64,000 nt of DNA from NCBI GenBank assembly GCA_001942185.1, contig MKJV01000079.1:1-64000 (forward strand), read 5' to 3'. The position numbers and the translations under genes are program-made. The notes beneath the pieces were generated by a model. The model ran no database searches. It was given only the letters and a program-made list of their open reading frames with translations, and was not told the DNA's origin. The stretch's first letter is position 1. Every line of letters starts with the position of its first letter. Shown here piece by piece: positions 9,184 through 20,186 of the stretch. The stretch comes from Pseudonocardia sp. CNS-004. GTDB taxonomy: Bacteria > Actinomycetota > Actinomycetes > Mycobacteriales > Pseudonocardiaceae.

Positions 9184-9555
9184 TTCTACGCCCGGTGGTC
9201 CGGGCGCTCGTGGAGTGTAACGCCCGGACACCCGTTGTTCATCCCGGTTCCGCCGGTCGACGGCGCCGCAGGTGGCGGCCGGTGCGGGGAGGGGCGGGTT
9301 CCTGCTGGTCGTGGTCGCCTGTGCGTTGCTCCGGTACCGCGGGGAACCCGCCGCTGCAGCTGGGGCCGTGCCATCGTCGACGGGGTGGTCGATTCCGAAC
9401 TGCGGGTCGTCGGTGTGGGTGGGCCGGTCGGCCAGTGCCGACTCGAGGCGCCGTTGCTCTTGCCGGTACTGCCGTCCGTGCCTGACGAGGAGGGTGGCCG
9501 CGGCCACCATGGCCAGCACCACCAGCACGACGACGACCGTCAGCCCGGTGTCCAT
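9079..9555 (-). CDS. Putative small single-span membrane protein (3' end doubtful)
   Basis: Starting from the ATG of MDTGLTVVVVLVVLAMVAA there is one clear N-terminal membrane helix (about residues 5-27), then a positively charged segment (RHGRQYRQEQRR) and a polar, low-complexity tail. The frame has no stop until 9079 and so runs about 105 bases into the tmRNA gene. Either the C terminus is altered by an indel and the true stop lies near 9190, or the gene is shorter than shown. No family recognised. Confidence 0.35.
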   Translation of the reverse strand: MDTGLTVVVVLVVLAMVAAATLLVRHGRQYRQEQRRLESALADRPTHTDDPQFGIDHPVDDGTAPAAAAGSPRYRSNAQATTTSRNPPLPAPAATCGAVDRRNRDEQRVSGRYTPRAPGPPGVEGGERFRLRMRTKGKRAEEGDDDLENHTSQNNKCR

Positions 9556-9596
9556 CCGGCGGTCTACCCACTTCACATCATCGATATGCGTGCTGG

Positions 9597-10499
9597 TCAG
9601 AGGTTCAGGATTCGGGTCGGTGCGGTGTGCAGGACGGAGCGGAGGAACGGGGCGCCGAGGCGGGGGTCGGCGCGCGCCCAGTCGGCGACGGCGCGTACCT
9701 GCTCCGCGTACGGGTAGGGGATGTTGGGGAAGTCCGAGCCGAAGACCACGCGGTCGGCGACGTCGGCGAGCCGGGCGGCCAGTCGGCGGGCAGTGGTGCG
9801 AGCCGGTTGCTGAACGCGGTGCCGACCATGGTGGTGTCGAGGTGCACACGGTCGTAGCGGTGTACGAGGTCGAGCGCGGCGAGGAAGTCGGGCATGCCGG
9901 CGTGGGCGAGCACGGCGCGCAGCCGGGGGTGCTCGGCGAGGACCTCGCCGAAGACGTCGAGCCCGGTGTGGGCGCCGGGAATGGGGCCGTGCCCGCAGTG
10001 GGCGACGACGGGCACTCCCGCGTCGGCGAGCAGGCCCCACGCGGGGCGGAGCAGCGGGTCGCGCGGGTCGAACGCGCCGACCTGGACGTGCACCTTCACG
10101 ACGCGGGCGCGGCTTCGACGGCGGCGCCAGGTATTCCGCGACGTCCGGTTCGGGGTAGAGGGTGGCCGTGGGCACGGCGTCGGGGGTGGCGGCGGCGAAC
10201 TCGGTGACCCACTCGGTGAGCCAGCGCGCCATGCCCGGTTTGTGTGGGTAGACGAGCGGCGCGAACGTGCGCACCCCGAGCTTCCGCAGGGTGGCGACCC
10301 GTTCCGGTTCGGGGGTGCGGTAGTGGATGGGCCATGCCGTGCCGTAGTGGGTCTGTGCCTGGTCGAAGTACGCCCAGACCTTCCTGAGCACCCGCTCGGG
10401 GAGGAAGTGCACGTGGACGTCGACGATCCCGGGCAGGCCGAGGTCGGCGAGGAACCGCGGGACGTCGTCGTCGGACTCCGGAGGCGCCGGAGCTGTCAC
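9597..10499 (-). CDS. Amidohydrolase-2-family metal-dependent hydrolase (two frame breaks)
   Basis: TIM-barrel amidohydrolase. The N-terminal metal motif is [10 protein letters not shown]. Further on come [12 protein letters not shown] and [13 protein letters not shown] in a second frame, and the C-terminal [17 protein letters not shown] motif returns to the first. Breaks near 10105 and 9795 separate the pieces; one base at each restores about 300 residues, normal for the family. Such enzymes hydrolyse or decarboxylate aromatic or cyclic substrates; the substrate here is unknown. Its GTG start overlaps the smpB stop codon (GTGA), so the two are translationally coupled, although no functional link is obvious. 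Confidence 0.8.
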   Translation of the reverse strand: MTAPAPPESDDDVPRFLADLGLPGIVDVHVHFLPERVLRKVWAYFDQAQTHYGTAWPIHYRTPEPERVATLRKLGVRTFAPLVYPHKPGMARWLTEWVTEFAAATPDAVPTATLYPEPDVAEYLAPPSKPRPRREGARPGRRVRPARPAAPPRVGPARRRGSARRRPLRARPHSRRPHRARRLRRGPRRAPPAARRARPRRHARLPRRARPRTPLRPCAPRHHHGRHRVQQPARTTARRLAARLADVADRVVFGSDFPNIPYPYAEQVRAVADWARADPRLGAPFLRSVLHTAPTRILNL

Positions 10500-10981
10500 C
10501 GCATCTCCCGGGCGCGCCCCTTGACGGCGCGCCCGTACGCGCGCTGGATCTCGCGGTCGGCATCGCGTTTGGCGAGGTCGGCCCGCTTGTCGTAGGCCCG
10601 CTTGCCGCGCGCGAGCGCCAGCTCCAGCTTGACCTTGCCGTCGTTGAAGTACAGGGCCATCGGCACGAGCGTGAGCCCGCCTTCGCGGATCTTGCCGATC
10701 AGCCGCTCGATCTCGCCGCGGTGCAGCAGGAGCTTGCGGGTGCGGCGCGGCTCGTGGTTGGTCCAGCTGCCCTGGGTGTACTCGGGGATGTGCAGGCCCC
10801 GCAGGAACACCTCGCCGTCGTCGATCGTGGCGAAGGAGTCGACGAGGGAGGCGCGGCCCAGCCGCAGGCTCTTCACCTCGGTGCCCATCAGCGCGACACC
10901 GGCCTCGTAGGTGTCGAGGATGGTGTAGTCGTGCCGCGCCCTGCGGTTCTGCGCGATCACCTTGCGGCCCTTCTCCTTCAC
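10496..10981 (-). CDS. smpB: SsrA-binding protein SmpB
   Basis: 161 residues, typical length. All the family landmarks are present: [11 protein letters not shown] at the start, [42 protein letters not shown], and the basic C-terminal tail [15 protein letters not shown]. SmpB binds the tRNA-like part of tmRNA and carries it to stalled ribosomes; the tmRNA gene is nearby on the same strand. The gene lies downstream of ftsX with a 40-base gap, in the usual actinobacterial order prfB-ftsE-ftsX-smpB-ssrA. Confidence 0.97.
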   Translation of the reverse strand: MKEKGRKVIAQNRRARHDYTILDTYEAGVALMGTEVKSLRLGRASLVDSFATIDDGEVFLRGLHIPEYTQGSWTNHEPRRTRKLLLHRGEIERLIGKIREGGLTLVPMALYFNDGKVKLELALARGKRAYDKRADLAKRDADREIQRAYGRAVKGRAREMR

Positions 10982-11021
10982 CTGTCCAGCCTACGCGGCG
11001 AGACGGGGCGGGGCCCGCGGG

Positions 11022-11924
11022 TTACAGCCGGACGTACATCCGCAGCGTCGCGTAGCCGGTGACGGCCGCGATGCCCCCGCCGATCATGACGAGGATCGGG
11101 GCGACCCAGACGATGTCGGCGAGCTCCACCGGCGGCACCACGCCGTTGGCGACGATGCCGGACAGCAGCTGGTCGATGAACAGGTACTTCCCGGCGAGCA
11201 GCCCGGCCACGGCGATGAGGGCGCCGACCACGCCGGTGACCACCGCCTCGATGAGGAACGGCAGCTGGGTGTACCAGCGGGTGGCGCCGACGAGGCGCAT
11301 GACGCCCACCTCGGTGCGGCGGGTGAACGCCGAGACCTGCACCGTGTTGGAGATCAGCAGCAGCGCCGCGATCGCCTGCACGACCGCGAGCGCGAACGTC
11401 ACGTCGCGGAAGTTGCCGATCATGTCGAACAGCTTGGAGACGACCTCGCGCTGGTCGATCACGTTGCGCACACCCACCTGGCCGTCCATCGCCTGGCGCA
11501 CGGCGTCGGCGCCGGCCTGCTGGTCGGCGAGCCGCACGCGCAGCGTGGCCGGCAGCGACTGGGGGCGGGCGACGTCGGCGAGAGCCTGACCGGCGAACAG
11601 CTCCTGGAAGTGCTCGTAGGCCTCCTGCTGGCTCTGGAACCGCACCGACTCGACGAGCGGCGAGCGCTCCAGGGTGTTGCGCAGATCGGTGCAGATCGGC
11701 TGGCTGCAGTCGAGGTCGGTCTCGGAGATGTCGGCGGTGAGGGTGACCTGCACCTCGAAGCGGTCGCTGTAGAGCTGCTCGGTGCGGTCGATCGTGCGCA
11801 CGGCGAGCAGCCCGGTGCCGACGAGGCCGAGGGAGATCGCGGTGGTCAGCACCATCGCGATCGTCATCGTGACGTTGCGGCGCAGGCCGGTGAGAACCTC
11901 GCGGGTGACGAAGTCGGCGCGCAT
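11022..11924 (-). CDS. ftsX: Cell-division ABC-like permease FtsX
   Basis: 300 residues: N-terminal MRADFVTREVLTGLRRNVTMTIAMV, membrane helix 1 at about 21-43, an extracellular domain of about 125 residues with two Cys (DCSQPIC), then three C-terminal helices (about 172-195, 220-242 and 265-287). FtsX works with FtsE to activate peptidoglycan hydrolases of the RipC/NlpC type during septation. The start lies four bases after the ftsE stop, and the pair is a clear operon. Confidence 0.97.
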   Translation of the reverse strand: MRADFVTREVLTGLRRNVTMTIAMVLTTAISLGLVGTGLLAVRTIDRTEQLYSDRFEVQVTLTADISETDLDCSQPICTDLRNTLERSPLVESVRFQSQQEAYEHFQELFAGQALADVARPQSLPATLRVRLADQQAGADAVRQAMDGQVGVRNVIDQREVVSKLFDMIGNFRDVTFALAVVQAIAALLLISNTVQVSAFTRRTEVGVMRLVGATRWYTQLPFLIEAVVTGVVGALIAVAGLLAGKYLFIDQLLSGIVANGVVPPVELADIVWVAPILVMIGGGIAAVTGYATLRMYVRL

Positions 11925-11928
11925 GCCC

Positions 11929-12618
11929 CTACCGCCCCACGCCGTACACGCCGCGCGCGTCGTCGCGGACGACGAGGCCGAGGTCGAGCTCGACGACGCG
12001 GCGGCGCATCGAGTCGACGATCGAGTGGTCGTGGGTGGCCATCAGGACGGTGGTGCCCGTGCGGTTGATCCGTTCCAGCAGCAGCATGATGTCCTGGCTC
12101 GTGTCCGGGTCGAGGTTCCCCGTCGGCTCGTCGGCGAGCAGCACCTGCGGCCGGTTGACGAACGCGCGCGCGATCGCGACGCGCTGCTGCTCACCACCGG
12201 ACAGCTCGTGCGGCATGCGGTTGGCCTTGCCGGTGAGGCCCACGAGGTCGAGCACCTCGGGCACGACCTTGCTCACCGTGTTGCGCGACTTGCCGATCAC
12301 CTCGAGCGCGAAGGCGACGTTCTCGCCGACCGTCTTGCTCGGCAGCAGCCGGAAGTCCTGGAACACGCACCCGATGCGCTGGCGCAGCTTGGGCACCCGG
12401 CGACGGGGCAGCTTCGTGACGTTCATGTCGGAGACGTAGATGCTGCCCTTGGTGGGCACGTCCTCGCGCAGCAGCAGCCGTAGGAACGTCGACTTGCCGG
12501 AGCCCGACGGGCCGATGAGGAAGACGAACTCGCCCTTCCCCACCTCCATCGACACCCGGTCGAGCGCCGGGCGCGTCGAGGTCTTGTACAGCTTGGTGAC
12601 GCGTTCCAGCCGGATCAC
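11929..12618 (-). CDS. ftsE: Cell-division ATP-binding protein FtsE
   Basis: 229 residues. Walker [10 protein letters not shown] near residue 36, Q-loop in CVFQDFRLL, signature [14 protein letters not shown] near 140, Walker [13 protein letters not shown], and H-switch [10 protein letters not shown]. FtsE hydrolyses ATP to drive FtsX. The start [12 protein letters not shown] is standard. It lies downstream of prfB and upstream of ftsX on the same strand. Confidence 0.97.
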   Translation of the reverse strand: MIRLERVTKLYKTSTRPALDRVSMEVGKGEFVFLIGPSGSGKSTFLRLLLREDVPTKGSIYVSDMNVTKLPRRRVPKLRQRIGCVFQDFRLLPSKTVGENVAFALEVIGKSRNTVSKVVPEVLDLVGLTGKANRMPHELSGGEQQRVAIARAFVNRPQVLLADEPTGNLDPDTSQDIMLLLERINRTGTTVLMATHDHSIVDSMRRRVVELDLGLVVRDDARGVYGVGR

Positions 12619-12667
12619 GACGCGGAAGGTTACTCGTGGGTCGCTATGACCCCGGGCACCGACCCGC

Positions 12668-13775
12668 CTATGCGTCGGCTGTTGCCTGGCTGCGGCGCCA
12701 GCGGATGCCGGCCTCGATGAAGCCGTCGATGTCGCCGTCGAGCACCGCGGAGGGGTTGCCGACCTCGTGCTCGGTGCGCAGGTCCTTGACCATCTGGTAG
12801 GGGTGCAGCACGTAGGAGCGCATCTGGTTGCCCCACGAGGAGCCGGCGTCCTTCAGCGCGTTCATCGCCGCCTTCTCCTCGCGGCGGCGCTGCTCCAGCA
12901 GGCGCGACTGCAGCACGCGCATCGCGGCCGCGCGGTTCTGGATCTGGGACTTCTCGTTCTGGCAGGACACCACGATGCCGGTGGGCAGGTGGGTGATCCG
13001 GACGGCGGAGTCGGTGGTGTTGACGCTCTGCCCGCCGGGACCGGAGGAGCGGAACACGTCGATGCGGATCTCGTTCTCCGGGATGTCGACGTGGTCGGTG
13101 GTCTCGGTGACCGGCAGGACCTCGACACCGGCGAACGACGTCTGCCTGCGGCCCTGGTTGTCGAACGGTGAGATGCGGACCAGCCGGTGGGTGCCCTGTT
13201 CGACCGACAGCGTGCCGTAGGCGAACGGGGCGTGCACCTGGAACGTGGCCGACTTGATGCCCGCCTCCTCCGCGTAGGAGTGTCCATGCGTCGACGCCGT
13301 ACTCGTGGCGCTCGGCCCAGCGCAGGTACATCCGCATGAGCATCTCGGCGAAGTCGGCGGCGTCCACGCCGCCCGCCTCGGAGCGGATCGTCACCAGCGC
13401 CTCGCGCGGGTCGTACTCGCCCGACAGCAGCGTGCGCACCTCGAGCGAGCCGATCTCCTCGCGCAGCTTGGCCCGCTCGGCGTCGGCGTCGGCGATCGCG
13501 GACTGGTCGCCCTCGTCCTGGGCCAGCTCGTAGAGGATCGGCAGGTCCTCGAGCCTGCGCCGCAGATCGTCGAGGCGACGCAGGTCGCCCTGTGCGTGGG
13601 CGAGACGGCTGGTGACGCGCTGGGCCGCCTCCGTGTCGTCCCACAGGTCGGGCTGACCGGCCTGGTCGGAGAGGTCGGCGATCTCGGCGCGCAGCGCGGG
13701 CAGGTCAGTGACCGCCTCGATGTTCTCCAGGGTGGCGGAGAGGTCCTTGAGGTCCGCGGCGACGTCGGGGTTCAC
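12668..13775 (-). CDS. prfB: Peptide chain release factor 2 (frame break near 13285)
   Basis: Class I release factor that reads UAA and UGA. The stop-recognition SPF motif lies in [13 protein letters not shown], and the peptidyl-hydrolysis GGQ motif in [17 protein letters not shown]. The chain breaks near 13285: the N-terminal part ends HEYGVDAWT and the rest resumes at [14 protein letters not shown]. Adding one G and one C gives the family consensus ...DTSYAEEAG. This is not the classical programmed +1 site, which lies near codon 25 at an in-frame UGA; the N-terminal region here is uninterrupted. Because the gene is essential, a sequence error is the best explanation. A GTG start gives [12 protein letters not shown]. 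Confidence 0.93.
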
Positions 13776-13806
13776 AACGCTCCAGGTTACGCCCCGGCCG
13801 CTCGCG

Positions 13807-14355
13807 CTATTCGGGTATGGCGTCGAGGAGTTCGAGGACCGCGCGGACGTGGGCCACCGCGAAGTCGGCCACCGCCTTGCGGTACGGGTCCTGCTCCCCG
13901 CGTGCTGCGGCGCGGGCGGCCGTGAGCCGTTCGGTGTAGGCCTCCCGGCTCGTGCGCACCAGCTCCGCCCGCTGCTTCGCGGTGAGCGTCCGGGCGTGCA
14001 ACAGCCGCAGGACCAGCGGGCTGCGCAGGCCGTCGGCGCCTCCACCTGCGGCGAGCCACCCCCGGAACGCCCGCCTCCCCGCGGTCGTGAGCACGTACTT
14101 CTGGGACGCGCGCGGCCCCTGCTCGCCCTTCTCGAGCAGCCCGGCCGCGGCGAGGACCGGCAGCTCCCGGTAGACCTGGCTGCGCGTGACGGGGAAGAAC
14201 GCGCCGAACCGCTCGGCCGCGGCCGAGACGAGCTCACCACCCGACATCGGACCCTCGTGCAGCAGACCGAGCAGCGCGGCGGCGGTGGGGTTCACGGAGG
14301 TGCTCGCGGAGCCGGCATGCGGGTCACCGTGCCATCCGGAGCCGCGGATCGCCAC
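13807..14355 (-). CDS. PadR-family transcriptional regulator
   Basis: 182 residues. N-terminal winged helix: [20 protein letters not shown], then [22 protein letters not shown] with the wing ending [14 protein letters not shown]-terminal helical dimerisation domain (about 95-180) follows, as in PadR subfamily 2. The longer GTG start is given; the GTG of [12 protein letters not shown] at 14295 is a likely alternative. It is divergent from the ABC importer operon, with about 150 bases between them, and could repress it. Ligand unknown. Confidence 0.85.
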   Translation of the reverse strand: MAIRGSGWHGDPHAGSASTSVNPTAAALLGLLHEGPMSGGELVSAAAERFGAFFPVTRSQVYRELPVLAAAGLLEKGEQGPRASQKYVLTTAGRRAFRGWLAAGGGADGLRSPLVLRLLHARTLTAKQRAELVRTSREAYTERLTAARAAARGEQDPYRKAVADFAVAHVRAVLELLDAIPE

Positions 14356-14504
14356 GACCGTGGGTCGCCGTGTTACGCCGCGTCACGACTCGTCCCTCCG
14401 TGCCGGGAACGCGAGGGGCACCGGTCCCCACCCGCCGGGTCGTCCGGTATTACGCTCCGGCGACCACCAGCCCGGTCCGACGCAGGGGAGAGAGCCCGGT
14501 CCAC

Positions 14505-15494
14505 GTGTCGCGTTACGTCCTCAGGAAGCTGGTCGGCTGGCTGGCGATGATCGTCGTCGCCACGAACCTGACGTACTTCCTCGCGAACGCCTTCCTGGAC
14601 CCGCGCGCGAACTACCTCCAGCAGCGACCACCACGCACACCCGAGCAGATCGACCGCTCGCTCTCGCAGTACAACCTGAGCCCCGAGACGCCGCTCCTGG
14701 AGCGGTGGTGGCACTGGCTCACCGGCATCGTCCTGCGCTGGGACTGGGGCGCCTCCCCCGTCGGCGAGAGCGTCAACGAGCAGATCGCGTTCCGCATCGG
14801 CGTCAGCGCGCAGCTCGTCCTGTGCTCGCTGGTCCTGTCCACCGTGATCGGCGTCTCGCTCGGCGTGTACACGGCCGCGCGCCAGTACCGGGCCGCCGAC
14901 CGGTTCCTGCAGGCGCTGTCGGTGATCACGCTGAACATCCCGACGGTCGTGGCGTCGCTGGTGGTCGTGCTGCTCGCGATCTCGCTCAACCAGTCGCTCG
15001 GCACGACACTGCTCTACGTCGCGGGCGCGCAGACCCCGACCGTCACGGGCTTCTGGCCGCTCGTCGTCGACCGCATCCAGCACCTGGTGCTGCCGACGAT
15101 CTCGCTGACCGTGATCAGCTATGCCGGCTACCACCTGCTGCAGCGCTCGCTGCTGCTCGACACGATCAACTCCGACTACGTGCGGATGGCGCGGGCGAAG
15201 GGGCTCACGCGCCGGGCGGCGATCCGCAGGCACGGGCTGCGGACGTCGCTGATCCCGGTCGCCACGTCCATCGCGTTCGCGGTGCCGGCCCTCTTCACCG
15301 GCGCCGTGATCACCGAGACGATCTTCGCCTGGCAGGGCATGGGCCAGTACTTCACGATGACGATCAGCAAGAACGACATCCACGGCGCGGTCGCCGTCGC
15401 CGCGTTCGGCGCGCTGATGACGGCGATCGGGGCCGTACTGGCCGACCTCACCGTGGTGACGCTCGACCCGAGGGTGCGGGTGACCGGATCATGA
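14505..15494 (+). CDS. Peptide/nickel-type ABC transporter permease (DppB-like)
   Basis: 329 residues, six membrane helices, with the N-terminal [21 protein letters not shown] and the EAA loop [22 protein letters not shown] at about 228-250 that docks on the ATPase. It belongs to the BPD_transp_1 family. Start: a GTG preceded by GGGGAGAG, giving MSRYVLRKL; an upstream in-frame start would add a low-complexity extension with no family support. It overlaps the next permease by four bases (ATGA). First gene of a four-gene importer operon. Confidence 0.9.
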   Translation: MSRYVLRKLVGWLAMIVVATNLTYFLANAFLDPRANYLQQRPPRTPEQIDRSLSQYNLSPETPLLERWWHWLTGIVLRWDWGASPVGESVNEQIAFRIGVSAQLVLCSLVLSTVIGVSLGVYTAARQYRAADRFLQALSVITLNIPTVVASLVVVLLAISLNQSLGTTLLYVAGAQTPTVTGFWPLVVDRIQHLVLPTISLTVISYAGYHLLQRSLLLDTINSDYVRMARAKGLTRRAAIRRHGLRTSLIPVATSIAFAVPALFTGAVITETIFAWQGMGQYFTMTISKNDIHGAVAVAAFGALMTAIGAVLADLTVVTLDPRVRVTGS

Positions 15495-16426
15495 CCGCCG
15501 ACCTCCCGGGCCTGGAACCCACCGTCCCGGTCGGTGCCCCCGGGGAGGCACTGCCCGCGCGCCGTGGCAGGCGGCTGGGCAGGCGGCGGCTCTACCTGCG
15601 CCGCTTCCTGCGGAACAGGGGCGCGGTGGCCGGGCTGGTGATCCTCGCCCTGCTCGTGCTGTTCGCGCTGGTGGGCGGCGTGTTCACCACGTACTCCTAC
15701 AGCGACGTCGACTTCACGAGCCTCGCGGAGGAACCGTCGCCCGAGCACATCTTCGGGACGAACAGCGCCGGCAACGACGCCTACGCGCAGGCGGTGCACG
15801 GGCTGCAGCGCTCGCTGGTCATCGCGATCACGGTGTCGCTGCTCACCACGGTGATCTCGGCGGTCGTCGGCTGCACCGCCGCGTACTTCGGCGGGCGGGT
15901 CGAGCAGGTGGTCCTCGGGATCGTGCACTTCCTGCTGGTCGTGCCCTCGTTCCTGGTCCTCGCCCTGGTCTCCCAGCGAGCCGGCGGCGACTGGCGGGCG
16001 CTGATCGTCGTGCTGACCGCCTTCGGATGGATGTACAACGCGCGGGTCGTCTGGTCGCTCGCGACGTCGCTGCGCGAGCGCGAGTACGTGCTGGCGGCGC
16101 GGTTCATGGGCGTCGGCCCGTTCCGCATCGTGTTCCGCCACCTGATCCCCAACATCGGGTCGCTGCTGATCATCACGTTCACGATCGGCGTCGTCGCCAC
16201 CGTGCAGGGCGAGACCGCGCTGTCGTTCATCGGGTTCGGGGTGCAGCCACCCGACGTGTCGCTCGGCACCATGCTCAGCGACGGCGCGACCACCGTCACC
16301 AGCGCGCCGTGGCTGTTCTACGCGCCCGCGGCGCTCGTCACGCTCCTCACCGTCTCGATGGCGCTGATCGGGGACGGCCTGCGCGACGCGCTCGACCCGA
16401 CGTCGCGCTCCGGGGGGCGGGCATGA
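15491..16426 (+). CDS. Peptide/nickel-type ABC transporter permease (DppC-like)
   Basis: 311 residues. A basic N-terminal segment ([20 protein letters not shown]) precedes helix 1, then a periplasmic loop with [19 protein letters not shown], five further helices, and the EAA motif [24 protein letters not shown]. It partners the upstream permease to form the membrane channel. It is coupled to both neighbours by four-base overlaps. Confidence 0.9.
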   Translation: MTADLPGLEPTVPVGAPGEALPARRGRRLGRRRLYLRRFLRNRGAVAGLVILALLVLFALVGGVFTTYSYSDVDFTSLAEEPSPEHIFGTNSAGNDAYAQAVHGLQRSLVIAITVSLLTTVISAVVGCTAAYFGGRVEQVVLGIVHFLLVVPSFLVLALVSQRAGGDWRALIVVLTAFGWMYNARVVWSLATSLREREYVLAARFMGVGPFRIVFRHLIPNIGSLLIITFTIGVVATVQGETALSFIGFGVQPPDVSLGTMLSDGATTVTSAPWLFYAPAALVTLLTVSMALIGDGLRDALDPTSRSGGRA

Positions 16427-18476
16427 CCGATCCGGTGCTGTCGATCCGCGACCTGCGGGTGTCGTTCCCGTCGGAGGCGGGGCGGGTGGACGCCGTGCGC
16501 GGTGTCGACGTCGACCTGCCGCCCGGCCGGACGCTCGGCATCGTGGGCGAGTCCGGGTCCGGGAAGTCGGTCACCTCGCTGGCGGTGATGGGGCTGCTGC
16601 CGGAGTACGCCGCCGTCTCGGGCTCGGTCACGCTCGGCGGCCGCGAGCTGCTGGGCCTCGACGACGAGCAGATGTCGGCGATCCGCGGCCGGGAGATCGG
16701 CATGGTCTTCCAGGACCCGATGTCCTCGCTGACCCCGATCTTCACCGTGGGCAGCCAGATCGTCGAGGCGCTACAGATCCACCAGGACATCGGCCGCGAC
16801 GCCGCGTGGAAGCGGGCCGTGGAGCTGCTCGACCTCGTCGGCATCCCCCGCGCCGCGGAACGGGCGCGGTCCTTCCCGCACGAATTCTCCGGCGGGATGC
16901 GGCAGCGGGTGGTGATCGCGGCCGCCATCGCCAACGACCCGCGCCTCATCATCGCGACGAGCCGACCACCGCACTCGACGTCACCGTGCAGGCCCAGATC
17001 CTCGACGTCCTCGCGCTCGCGCAGGCCGAGACCGGCGCCGCGCTGGTGCTCGTGACGCACGACCTGGGCGTGGTCGCGGGCACCGCCGACGACGTCATGG
17101 TGATGTACGCCGGTCGGCCGGTGGAGACCGCGCCCGCCGTCGACCTGTTCGCCGAGCCGCGGATGCCGTACACGATCGGCCTGCTCGGCGCCGTGCCGCG
17201 GGTCGACGTCGCCGGTGGCGGGCCGCTGGTGCCGATCGCCGGGAGCCCGCCCTCGATGGTCGACCTGCCGACGGGCTGCCCGTTCCGGCAGCGCTGCCCG
17301 GTGGCGGTCCCGGCGTGCGCGGAGGCCGAGCCGCCGCTCCTCGACACCGGGGGCGCACACCGCGCGGCGTGCATCCGTGCCGGCGAGATCCACGACCGGC
17401 GGATCGACGGGGCCGACGTCTACCCGGTGCGTGAGTTCGAGCACGCCCACGCGCTGGACGCCGTGCCGCGCGAGCGGCGTGCGAGCGTGCTCGAGCTCTC
17501 CGGCCTGAGCAAGACCTTCCCGCTCCGCAAGGGCACCGTCCTGAAGCGCCGGATCGGGTCCGTGCGGGCGGTGGCCGATGTCGACCTCGACATCCGCGAG
17601 GGCGAGACGCTCGGGCTGGTCGGCGAGTCGGGGTGCGGGAAGACCACCACCCTGCTCGAGATCATGAGGCTGCGCCCGCCGGAGAGCGGGAGCATCCGGG
17701 TCGGCGGCATCGACGTGGCGGGGATCAGGAACCGCAAGGCCGAGCGCGAGCTGCGCCGGACGCTGCAGATGGTGTTCCAGGACCCGATGGGCGCGCTGGA
17801 CCCGCGCATGACCGTCGCCGACATCCTCGCCGAGCCGCTGACCGCCGCGAGCGGCTCGGACCGGGCGACGATCGACGCCCGCGTCGACGAGCTGATGACG
17901 CTCGTCGGGCTCGACCCCGAGCACAGCGACCGCTTCCCCGCGGCGTTCTCCGGCGGCCAGCGCCAGCGCATCGGCATCGCGCGCGCACTCGCCACCAACC
18001 CGGCGCTCGTCGTGCTCGACGAGCCCGTCTCGGCGCTGGACGTCTCCATCCAGGCCGGCGTGATCAACCTCCTGGACGAGCTGAAGGCCCGGCTCGGGCT
18101 CGCGTACCTGTTCGTGGCGCACGACCTCGCCGTCGTGCGCCACATCTCCGACCGCGTCGCCGTCATGTACCTGGGCCGGATCGTCGAGATCGGGTCCGTC
18201 GACGACCTGTTCGACGACCCGCGCCACCCGTACACGCAGGCGCTCCTGTCGGCCGTGCCGGTGCCCGACCCCGAGGTGGAACGCCGCCGCGAACGGGTCG
18301 TGCTGCGCGGCGACCTGCCGGGCCCCACCGACTCCGACGCCGGCTGTGCTTTCGTGTCGCGATGCCCGCTGCACGTCACGCTCGACGACGACCGGCGCGC
18401 CCGTTGCCTCGCCGAGCGGCCCGCGCTCACCGGCCACGACGGCTCCGACCACCGCAACGCCTGCCACTTCCGCTGA
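16423..18476 (+). CDS. Fused double ABC ATPase, OppD-OppF type (frame break near 16957)
   Basis: One polypeptide of about 684 residues carries both ATPase domains of a peptide importer. Domain 1: Walker [10 protein letters not shown], signature FSGGMRQRV, Walker B interrupted near 16957, where one missing G turns [11 protein letters not shown] into IIATSRPP. Domain 2 (from about residue 360): Walker [10 protein letters not shown], signature FSGGQRQRI, Walker [12 protein letters not shown]. Each half ends in the oligopeptide-transporter C-terminal Cys motif ([15 protein letters not shown] and GCAFVSRCP). The GTPase-like pair is normally encoded by two genes, but fusions are common in actinobacteria. 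Overlaps the upstream permease by four bases. Confidence 0.92.
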
Positions 18477-18502
18477 TGCCAGATTCGCGAGGGAAGACCG
18501 TG

Positions 18503-20180
18503 ATGATCTCGATGAAGAGGGCGACGGCCGCCGGGATCACCGTCGCGCTGTCAGCGGTGCTCGCCGCGTGCGGCGGCGCACCCGCGAACGACGGCCCGGC
18601 CGACACCGCGGAGTCGCTCGCCGACGTGTCGGCCTACAACCCGCAGCCGTACGAGAACCTCCGCGACGGCGGCACGGTCACGACCTCGCTCCCCGAGCTC
18701 TCGCCCCAGATGAACTACTGGCAGAACGACCAGACGGCGTACACGCGCAGCGTCTGGGTCTGGTACAACCCGGTGCTGATCACCTTCACCGCCGACGGCG
18801 ACCCGGTCTTCAACCCGGACTACCTGACCGACGCGAAGCACGAGACCGTCGACGGGAACAGCCGGGTCACGTACACGATCAACCCGAAGGCCACCTACAA
18901 CGACGGCACGCCCATCGACTGGACGTCCTTCGAGGCGGCCTGGAGGTCGAGCAACGGGAAGGATCCCGCCTACCTCCCGGCCAGCACCGACGGCTACGAC
19001 CGGATCACCTCCGTGGCCCGCGGGCGGACGACCGGCAGGCCGTCGTGACGTTCGACGGGATCAACCTGTGGTGGCAGGGCCTGTTCAATTACCTGCTGCA
19101 CCCGAAGGCGCTCGACCCCACCGTGTTCAACCAGGGCTACGTCAACACCCCGCACCCGGAGTGGGGCGCCGGGCCGTACACGATCCAGAACTACGACCCG
19201 CAGAACGGCGCGATCGTCTTCGAGCGGAACCCGAAGTGGTGGGGCAAGCCCGGCAAGCTCGACACCCGCACCTTCCTCCAGATGGACTCCGTGGCCGCCG
19301 TCAACGCGTTCCGCAACGGCCAGCTGGACGCGGTCGCCGCCAACGGAAAGGACCAACTGGCGCAGGTCACCGGCGTGCCGGGCACCGAGATCCGCAAGGG
19401 ACCCACCCTGCAGGTCCTCTATTTCACCCTGAACGGCCAGAGCCCGATCCTGTCCGACCCGCGGGTCCGCAAGGCGGTCTTCCAGGCCATCGACCGCAGG
19501 CAGATCGCCGAGTTCCACTTCCAGGGCCTGAACTACACGGCCGACCCGATCGGCTCGATCACCAGGCTTCCGTTCCAGGACGGCTACGCCGACAACTTCA
19601 GCGCGGTGGTCCCGTACGACCCCGAACAGGCCGAGCGCGACCTCGACGCCGCGGGATGGACCGTGGGCGCCGACGGCATCCGGGAGAAGGACGGGCAGCG
19701 ACTGCAGTTCAGCTACGTCAACACCGGCGACGACGCCACCGGCAAGGCCGTGGCGGGCGGCACCGCGGCGATGCTGAAGAACATCGGCGTCCAGATGGAC
19801 ATCCGCCAGGTGCCCACCTCGGACTTCTCGAAGATCGTCACCGGCCGGGAGTTCGACATGTTCTTACTCCGGGGCCTCGCAGTCCCGACCCGTACAGCAT
19901 CGCCTACATCTGCCAGCTCTTCTGCTCCGACTCCCAGTTCATCCGGTCCGGTGTGAACGACCCGGCGAACGACGAGCTGATCCGCTCGGTGAACACCCTG
20001 CCCACGGCGGAGGAGCAGTACGCCAGGGCCAACGAGGCCGAGACCGCGGCGTTCGCCACCTACGGCGTCATGCCCACCGTGAACCTGGTCGGGATCTACG
20101 CGGTCAAGAACGGCCTGGCGAACTCCGGCGCGGGACGCTTCTTCAGCACGACACCGGAGAACGCGGGCTGGCAGAAGTAG
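18503..20180 (+). CDS. Peptide-type ABC transporter substrate-binding lipoprotein (two frame breaks)
   Basis: Family 5 extracellular solute-binding protein of about 560 residues. Lipoprotein signal ITVALSAVLAACGG with the lipobox LAAC, then NYWQNDQTAYTRSVW, a DGTPIDWTSFEAAW segment typical of SBP_bac_5, and RKAVFQAIDRRQIA. Breaks lie near 19015 and 19875; at the first, one added G gives RGADDRQAVVTF. The ATG at 18503 follows GAGGGAAG at good spacing. It captures the substrate, probably an oligopeptide, for the importer encoded just upstream. Convergent with the permease gene downstream. Confidence 0.9.
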
Positions 20181-20186
20181 GGGTGA

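Noticed and set aside
9605-10099. A separate small amidohydrolase gene
   Set aside because: It is the middle part of one amidohydrolase; N- and C-terminal motifs lie in adjoining frames in the right order.
13260-13300. Programmed frameshift in prfB
   Set aside because: The classical site is an in-frame UGA after a Shine-Dalgarno-like sequence near codon 25. Here the break is near codon 163, the early region is unbroken, and adding one G and one C gives the family consensus.
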